This document shows, piece after piece, positions 56,883-64,000 of a DNA stretch of 64,000 nt. The notes below the pieces were generated by a model. It did not search any database and was not told where the DNA came from. It worked only from the letters and a program-made list of their open reading frames with translations. Where the stretch lies: contig NW_009799100.1 of NCBI RefSeq assembly GCF_000213175.1, positions 2,921,952 through 2,985,951 on the forward strand. The letters run 5' to 3'. A program made the translations under genes and the position numbers. The DNA is from Neurospora tetrasperma FGSC 2508. Lineage: Eukaryota > Ascomycota > Sordariomycetes > Sordariales > Sordariaceae. How positions within the stretch are numbered: position 1 is the first letter of the stretch; each line of letters starts with the position of its first letter.

Positions 56883-59800
56883 TTTGGCGTTTTTGAATGG
56901 TGTTGTTGATTGAACTTGTTGTTGGTCACGGTGTTCAAGAATAGGCGACAGCGCTCGAGCGGGCTTGTTGACTGTTGTTGTAGTGGATGATGATGACGAT
57001 GATGTTTTCGATGTTGCAATAAGTGACTGATGCGTCTTAAGCTCGAATAAATAGATGATGGATGGGCTTGTAGATGTGATATATCGATGGATGATGATGA
57101 TGATCTCTTCCGTTCGAAAAGGGAGGGAAGTGACGTCTTCTTATGTATTTCAAAGATGTGTTATTGTTGACGTCCGGTGGATCCTGTCGACGGCAGGCCT
57201 AGCTCATAGCGGCGGAGTCCTCGAGCGTGAGATGGCGTGGGGAAGCGGAGACTCCAAGAAGGTCCAAGAAGGGCCAAGGCAGGGCAGTGTGCAGATCGGG
57301 TTGCGGAGTTTGAACAACGTTTGTAAGACGAGATTGGGAACACTTTTAGTCGCCAGGGGGGAAGAGATGCTCTGATGTGTTCAGCGATCACCCTTACTCT
57401 GTTGTTGATGGGCACGAGTCAGGTATATGTAGGTATCCTTCTCCCCTTCTGTCCCTTTCGCATCAGGGTGTGTAGGTTGGGTATGTAGGTAGATAGCCAA
57501 TATGGAATGCAACACCAGGCTCTCGTTCATATGCAAAAGCAGGCCTGTTAACCAAAGGGGGAGTCGGCAAGCCGTAAGATCATTCCTTATGGTGGTATGG
57601 AAGGCATCTGAGGGCATCCCATGGTGGGGTGATTAGTTTGATGGGTGGTGTCACCAGCTGTTTATTATTCCCGGTTCACCTCTCCATTGTCGTCTCTCTC
57701 TTTGACCACCCACTATCCCCAGACGTTCACTGGCTAGTGCGCCCTTGTTGCCGTCGTTCGATTGGCCGGGGATTGTGGTCAACTGTGGGGGGACAGCAGC
57801 GCCAAGTTCAAGCGCCAAGCCGAGGGTCAACACCCTCGTTACACAAGCCGTATGCCCGGAAGCGGCCGCCAGCTGCACGCACCCCAGACGGCTCCTGCAG
57901 AAAGTGCGTGGCCACCACCGCGGCCACTGAGGTGACTGCCTGACGCCGGACTCTCTCGCTGTCAACTGCTGCTATATGTACATCCTATCCCTACACTGAG
58001 CTTGGCCGGTCGCAATGCGCCCAGTTCTGGACAGGATGAAGCCACATTCCAAAACCTGCATGTGTGAGAGAAGGTGCAAGCAAGGAACGGATTGGCCCGG
58101 CGTCTAGGGAGATCTGTATGGATGGGAAACAAGACTGGGTCGAGAATCGTGCCATTTTAGCACCATCTCAACTAAAACGATCTCGCCGCCCACGATCTCA
58201 ACACCACCGCGAAATTGGAAAATAATGTCAACAAAGACCCCTTTTTTCCGTCTGTCCCTCCCAGCGCCCAGCGGTTGCGGTGAGGTCTGGCCATACCCAC
58301 GGCAACTTCGAGACGTTAACCGAACTGAAGCCCGACACAAGCAAGCTCGGCCTCAAACGGAGTCCCGAAGAACCGAGCTGGATAGAGTGGACCTCGTGAA
58401 ACTTCTCCCGTCAAAGTTGTCGTAAAAGCTTCATGGGCTTCCCCAGTTACTGTCGGTGTTGGATTCCCCCCGATGCCCGTCATCTCTGTCTTCGTCATAG
58501 CCACGCGATGGGAGGAGGTCATCACTGCACTGGTCCTTCGTCATGGTGTTTTGTTGGTTTCCACTTCACCTCTGTTCAAAAATACACTGCCCCTAAAAAT
58601 TTCCTCCTCCGCTGCCAACAACAACCGACGCTAACTGCCAGGCTTTCTTCTGGACCCCCTTCGTCAACAACGTCGTCACCGCCGCCAAGCGGTGATGATG
58701 TAAGTCTTGGCTCTGCACCAAAGCCCCAAAGGGTCCATTTTCCTGCCTTTTCAGGGAAATCAGGGTCCCGCACTAGGCCCACCGGACAATTCCCGTTTTA
58801 CTGACGATGGCGATCGCTTCCATTGACGTTCTTGACGTCTTCTGCTCCCCTTTTCCCGCCTTGCAATGCTCCAAGTCGAGATTCGGAACCGCCCGATGAC
58901 AGAATGACAGGTCGCTGCACACAGTACGGAAGTGCTTCGTTCATTGCCATGCTCAAAGCTGCGCATCATGGCATCTGCTGAAGAAAACACGGGGATGCTC
59001 ACTTACATGCAGGAAACGAGGACGTCAGGCGTCTGCGCGATCATCGGATACGCATCGCATGAAGTTGTCCGACATGATTCGGCCTTTCCACCTTGAGAAA
59101 TTTTGCCATGCCCGCGCCTGCGCGTATCTGCATGGTATGGCATTCTCTCCATTTAGCTCGCACGTGCGCCTCGTGCTGCACATCTGATATGGGATTCCCA
59201 GATCGTCACTGGGAACAGCATTACCATGATTGCCATCCTCATCATCATCACCATCGTCATCGCAATCCTTCAGATCCTCCACCCCAACACCCCTAAGCCC
59301 CTTATGTGAGGGTTAGGGTCTAGCACCGCAGATGGTACTCCGGCTTGTCTGGATCGATTCATCACATGTCATCAACTGGACGGATTATTTCACTCGGAAG
59401 TCTACTTTTTCATGTTGACCTTCTCGATGAAACGATCAAGGCACAATGTTGAGCGAGCTTGGGTCTCGATCTCGTGACTAGCAACCCGCAATTCGTGATC
59501 AATTTCGGGTAACAACACTCGGCGGTTCATGTGAGCACCAAACATGAAAATAATTTCGAAGACCTTTTGCATCAATTACTTGTGGATATACGCAGCTAAA
59601 GGTCTGTGAATGAGCTTTAAGCTTACTACTGTCCGGATGTGAGCCTAAATCGCTCGGCCTCACTCCCACACAGATTTGGAGTTGGCCCAGGCTACGCTAG
59701 GATAACTTTCAAGCGTTTCAAGGATGAGCTTGAAACTTCAAAGGTTTCGCAAAAGAAAGAAACATTTGATACAAATACTGATCCTCTAAAAACGAATCCA

Positions 59801-60187
59801 AAACCTAGACAAGCCAAACGCTTAATAACTTGAAACAAATCGCCGGAGAATACCATCAACAGTTCGAACGCCCGCTTCTACGACCCGAAGCACTCCGTTC
59901 TCGTCAGGCACCCAGTGCCTTGTGCCGCGCCGAATGGGAACCGGGGCCGGAACCAGAACCATTTTCCACCTCCGACTTTCAAAATCTCCAACCCTCTATC
60001 AAAATCACCAATATTCATCATTATTATCATTATCATAATCTTACACATTGGATGTCATTAATCCTCCCGTTGTCCATTTCGCCGACTAACAACCCCCTCC
60101 CATCCTACATCAAGTCTCTGACTTGATTATCGTGCTTAGAGGTAAGCGATTTTCCCGTCACACCGCTCAGGCTGAGCTTAGTGGGTC
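56883..60187. other. long intergenic region without a recognisable gene
   Basis: About 3.3 kb. It includes ATGATG-type trinucleotide repeats at 56985-57005 and 57085-57105 (in the probable leader or promoter of the mitochondrial protein gene), a CATCATCA repeat at 59240, and GGGTTAGGG at 59310. All open frames are short and lack domains. Confidence 0.5.
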
Positions 60188-60700
60188 TCAAACAGTAGTC
60201 GTAGGCGTAGGCGGGACCGGGACGGAAGCCGTAACGGTAGGATTGGGCGGGGGACCGGTGGGTTTAGGTGGCGAGCTAGGGACCGGAACAGTAGCGGTCG
60301 GCTTGGGAGGCGCGGGAGGCGGAGGCAGTGCGCTACCGGTGCCGATGGGCTTGGGTGGCAGGGCCGGAGGAGCGGTGCCGATAGGCCTAGCGGGCAAGGG
60401 AGGCTGAGGCGGGGTGATTCCGGTGCCGAGGGGTAGGGGAGCCCCGGGAGGTTGAGGCGGGGCGATTCCGGTGCCGAGGGGAAAGGGAGGCCGGGGAGGC
60501 TGAGGTAGTGCGATCCCGGTGCCTAGGGGCATAGGGGGCCGGGGAGGCTGAGGCGGGGTGCCATCGGGACCGATAGGCCTGGAGGGCAGGGCCGGAGGAG
60601 CAGTGCCGGTGGGCTTGCCGCCGGCTTGAGGGAAGGGGGCGCCGAGGGCGCCTTGGAAGGCGGCAGCCGTGGCGAGGAGGGTGAGGAGGATGCGCGTCAT
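60188..60700 (-). CDS. secreted proline-rich repeat protein
   Basis: Predicted 170 aa, intronless, ATG at 60700. Residues 1-20 (MTRILLTLLATAAAFQGALG) form a clear signal peptide with cleavage expected near ALG-AP. The mature part is almost only Pro, Gly, Thr, Ala, Leu and Ile. It is built of degenerate units of 16-18 residues of the type PPQPPRPPMPLGTGIA, repeated about four times, then PIGTAPPALPPKP variants, and a Pro/Thr/Val tail. It has no cysteine and no catalytic motif. It may be a cell-wall or extracellular matrix protein, and many Thr/Pro sites would favour O-glycosylation. The function is unknown. The strict codon-by-codon repetition without stops and the signal peptide argue for a real gene despite low complexity. 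Confidence 0.65.
   Translation of the reverse strand: MTRILLTLLATAAAFQGALGAPFPQAGGKPTGTAPPALPSRPIGPDGTPPQPPRPPMPLGTGIALPQPPRPPFPLGTGIAPPQPPGAPLPLGTGITPPQPPLPARPIGTAPPALPPKPIGTGSALPPPPAPPKPTATVPVPSSPPKPTGPPPNPTVTASVPVPPTPTTTV
60230..60600 (-). repeat. GC-rich tandem repeat coding the Pro-rich units
   Basis: Units of about 54 bp alternate GGCGATTCCGGTGCCGAGGG-like and GGAGGCTGAGGC-like blocks and stay in frame with the secreted protein. Confidence 0.7.
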
Positions 60701-62931
60701 TTTGACGACTCTATATTTCAGGACGACTCTATATCTTGGGGGATTTGGCGTAGGTTGATTTCTTGTTAAGTAAATAAGAGATTTGGATGGACTGGTTTGG
60801 CTTGATGAACTTGACTCTGCTGACCTTAATTGTTATCGACATTGGGAGGTTCGTGAAGGGGTTGTTATACTCATGGAGGCGAGTCTCCTTTCTAGCCCGC
60901 TTGGTAAACTCTAGTGTTTCATACTCAAACGCTCGCCTGTATTCAATGACGGGAAGGTAACATCCGGTATCATCATGGCCGTGACAGCTTAGCTTGCCTA
61001 CTTGCCGCCTCGGAGTGAACATTGCCATTTTCCTTTCTTGTTGTCTCCCATCGTACTCTCCTGCGATCTTCACTCACGATATCGAATGGCTCAAGCAAGA
61101 GGTGTGTATGGAACACAATCAGATGAGGCTAAAGTGATGCCGGCCTCCAGTTAGACTCTATCGAATTCCGGGGTATGTTAGAAGTATGCCTGCTACCCGG
61201 ATCACGTTATCCAATCATCCCAAAGCCAGGTCTGTAGTGGTTGATATAAGACGAGAGATCGACTATCCCGTTGCAATCAAGGTAATGCGATCGGTCGCAT
61301 ATATTTCGTGATGCTTACCTATTCAAGCGAACTTTTCGCCGTCTACAGTCACCGGCCGCTCTTCGTTATTGTACTCACTCTACTTCCCAAATTGCGATCC
61401 GAATTTGAAGACTTCTTCCCTAATACTTTACTTGAGCCGCGAGCATATTTAGCTCTCCTACGCGATAGTCTGATGCAACAATAACAGCCGCGATCCGAAA
61501 TCCTCCTTAACCTCACAGATCTACATACTAACTTTGAAATAAACTTTAAGCTTACGAGAAAAAAGGATCCATTTAAGCGTCCCGCAGGCCGGCCATCAAT
61601 TCTTGGGTCGCTTTTCATATCCATCCAGTGCCGGCAGAATTATACAATGTCCAGTAACATTCCGCTCTTGCCAAGATTTTCTTGAAATGTCAGAGTCCTG
61701 ACCATTGTTACAGTACACTCTGGAGAAACAGGGGGTAATTGCAACTTTGTAAAGGGACGGGAGGTATGTAGGAGTAAGCTCGTGTTAGCCTGGTACGTGA
61801 GCTTATTTCTTCTCCGATGGCGAAACCTTGGATTGGATATCCGGGACTCTTGGGGCGTTTCATGGTTAAGGTTACGGCAAACACTCACAGTAAGTTTTCA
61901 TCATTGGAAAGCTGCAAAATGAACGAAAAGAGATGCGGAGGAAACGTCTCCGCACATCCCGTATCAGGAGCGGGCTTGCGATCTATAAAAACCTCCAATG
62001 TTTCAATGGTTTCGGATGCCCATGTACTATCAATCGATTGTCGCGCCTTACGTATGAAACGTCTGGATTTGCAAACGTATGAGGTATCCAGGTGGCGGAA
62101 GGAGTGTAATCTGGTAGTGAAAAGGCTTTCAAATGCCCCGAACACGAGACGTTGTTCATTCAACTTTTTTTTTCTTTGAATAAAAAAAAAGGCAAGAAAA
62201 AAATCGAGAGTTCTACGTACAGGTCACTAAAGACCAAGCTGTCAAAAGACCGTTCGCGGGTATATTTTAAGAAACACCTTGTCCCAGTACAGCCTGTGGT
62301 AGCTCGCTATCTACTATGTTGATTCCCCTGCGGCCCGATACCCAAAACAAGAAATCCGAAAGCCCACGGACTGTCAAGACTCCGTTCCATGAAAGATCAT
62401 CAAGGGGTTGTGGCTGGGAGAACTATCAAAATGAAACCCATAGCCTAGGTTGAATGGACGTCAGGAAATCGATCAACATAGTCATAATAAGCTCTTATTG
62501 TGACATGGTCCGCTCTCCCACATCCCGAACTTTATCTGGTAGCTAAAGCTTTTCCGGGAACCAAGAGTGAAGAATGCCACATAATGCCACTAGCATTATG
62601 TGCAAGTGAGGCCAAAGAAAAACCATGATATAAGAGTAGGCTTATTGACCTCCCGGGTCCCTCGATCGTCCTCAATAGAACGATAACATCTCAAGTCGTG
62701 CCATGAGTGCTCGAAGAGGTGAGAAACAGGAAAGTATTTGTATATGTACAGAAATATAAACAAAGAGAGTACGAGAACGCCGGATATGTGCAATGGGAAA
62801 TGCGCAGTCCACATCAGTCGATATCGATCAAGAATGACCGGAAATTCGTGCCCAAAACCCACAGAGTGTCGACTGCCATCCACTACTCATTTTTCTGGGT
62901 AGCAGAGATGAAACGAATCATTGCTCCACGC
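60701..62931. other. intergenic, with a short leader duplication
   Basis: A 15-bp motif GACGACTCTATATTT/CT occurs twice in tandem at about 60704-60738, just before the secreted-protein start. The remaining 2.2 kb has T and A runs (about 62160-62205) and no supported gene. Confidence 0.45.
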
Positions 62932-63958
62932 TCAATTGCAGTGTGACCACCAGTCACTGAGCTTGACACAGCTATACGGAGCCCGGCAGGAGGTCAGGCC
63001 CTTATAGCCATTTCCGCCGCATTGTCCCCACTGGTTGACCAGCCCAGCAGCCGGAGTAGGCGCAGAGATAGCTGTCGTACTTTCAGCCCACAGTGTCGTA
63101 GTCGACGTGCTCTTAGCAGTCGCCGCGGGGCCGTTGACCGTGGCTGTAGCCCAGATCGTAACCGTAACCCAGGTAGTGGCAGTTTGCACTACGGGCGTGG
63201 AAGAAGTCGTGGTGGAACCAGGCAATGAGGTAGTTTCAATCGTCGGGATTATACCGACACCGCTTCCGCCGGTTGAGCCAAGGGCCGAGGCAACGCTGTC
63301 GAGGAAGCCGGCGTTGGCCCAGACTTGGCTCATGTCCCACATCATGACGCCGCCAAAGCTTGAGAACGTCTGGGCGTACTTGATTACGTTGGCCAGCTGG
63401 CTTCCAGCAATGTATCCGGTACCTGCAGCTGACGAGCTGCCCGGGACTCCCAGGAGGATCTTCACATCTTTGTTCTTGCTGACGGTTTTGGCCCAGTTGT
63501 CCCAAGTGCCAAAGTTGAAGTTGTTCTGACTAGGGGAGCCAAATTGGAAGGTGTGTACACCACAGTAGTTGTTATAGAACTGGACAGAGACAAAATCGAA
63601 TGCCACAGATTGCAGAAGGTCGTTGTTAGCGCGATCTGGGAAAGGGCATTGTGGTGCTGAGCTCAAGAGGAATTTCTTGCCGAAAGTGGCAGCGGCGGAG
63701 TCCATGAGTGAGCGCAGACGAGTGGCGAAGGGGACCATGTTCTGGGCGACGGCTTCGAAATCGAAATCGAAACCGTCGATAACAGCAGTGCCAAAGGGGC
63801 GCTTGTCTGAGTTGGAGACTGGGCCAAACATGGCCCAGAGACGGTCGGCCCAGCTGATTGCCTCGGCCGGGGAGCTGAAGCCGCCCTCAGAGTAAGTAGC
63901 GCCGCCAATGGAAAGAAGAATGGACTTTCCGAGGGACTGGCAGGTCTTGATATCCTCT
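62932..63958 (-). CDS. GH18 chitinase with C-terminal CBM1 (5' end missing)
   Basis: 3' exon of a secreted endochitinase. The active-site motif DGFDFDFE fits the GH18 pattern DxxDxDxE with the catalytic Glu present, and SIGGATYSEGGF and FGGVMMWDMSQ are the substrate-binding strands of class III chitinases. After the barrel come a Thr/Ser-rich linker and a cellulose-type carbohydrate-binding module CBM1 ending at the stop (QWGQCGGNGYKG, CRAPYSCVKLSDWWSHCN) with its four cysteines. It hydrolyses chitin in cell wall or environment. The exon start near 63958 follows an intron ending ACAG with a CTAAC branch-like site, but several AGs compete. Earlier exons, including the signal peptide, lie outside the window. 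Confidence 0.9.
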
Positions 63959-64000
63959 CTGTGTCCTCGAAATGGTGGTTAGAAGTTTGGTGTCCCTGTG

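Overview
The window reads as nuclear chromosomal DNA of a filamentous ascomycete, most likely a Sordariomycete close to Neurospora or Sordaria. Genes are mostly unique, GC-rich in the exons, and carry short GT-AG introns of about 45-150 bp. The gene set is typical of Pezizomycotina (HIR3, RRP3, SSF1, CWF19, a BUD7/BCH1 exomer adaptor, a DUF7053-like protein, a CBM1 chitinase). A single block of about 10.4 kb is extremely AT-rich, has no open frames and holds repeats, as expected for repeat-induced point mutation (RIP).

Layout: 0.1-1.6 kb, a SREBP-type bHLH factor (+). 2.8-3.7 kb, a three-exon acidic nuclear protein (-). 3.7-7.86 kb, no gene seen. 7.87-18.67 kb, a nested repeat: a 54-bp terminal inverted repeat pair bordered by an exact 9-bp direct repeat (Mutator-like signature) encloses a fossil Gypsy-class LTR retrotransposon with two 476-bp LTRs. 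20.3-24.0 kb, a TBC Rab-GAP (+). 25.5-26.2 kb, an E2 ubiquitin-conjugating enzyme (-). 27.5-34.4 kb, HIR3 (-), divergent from 35.3-37.7 kb, a BUD7/BCH1-family adaptor (+). 38.6-39.6 kb, an aldo-keto reductase (+), followed by a 708-base assembly gap flanked by C runs. 40.6-41.3 kb, a HIT protein (-), divergent from RPB12/ABC10-alpha (+, 42.3-42.6 kb). 43.2-44.5 kb, GPN1 GTPase (-), divergent from a DUF7053-like protein (+, 46.0-47.2 kb). 48.4-50.7 kb, CWF19 (+), convergent on RRP3 helicase (-, 50.9-52.6 kb). RRP3 shares a 361-bp intergenic region with SSF1 (+, 53.0-54.5 kb). 56.5-56.9 kb, a small probable mitochondrial membrane protein (-). 60.2-60.7 kb, a secreted proline-rich repeat protein (-). 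62.9 kb to near the right edge, a GH18 chitinase with a C-terminal CBM1 (-, 5' end outside the window).

The housekeeping genes do not form a metabolic cluster. Several neighbours share broad nuclear themes: chromatin (HIR3), RNA polymerase subunit and polymerase import (RPB12, GPN1), splicing (CWF19) and ribosome assembly (RRP3, SSF1). RRP3/SSF1 is the only pair whose shared promoter suggests functional co-regulation. I found no CRISPR array, rRNA gene or convincing tRNA gene. No clearly new biological system is evident. The most interesting structure is the retrotransposon nested in a Mutator-like element. Exon boundaries were placed by hand from splice sites, reading phase and family similarity, so every spliced model is a prediction.
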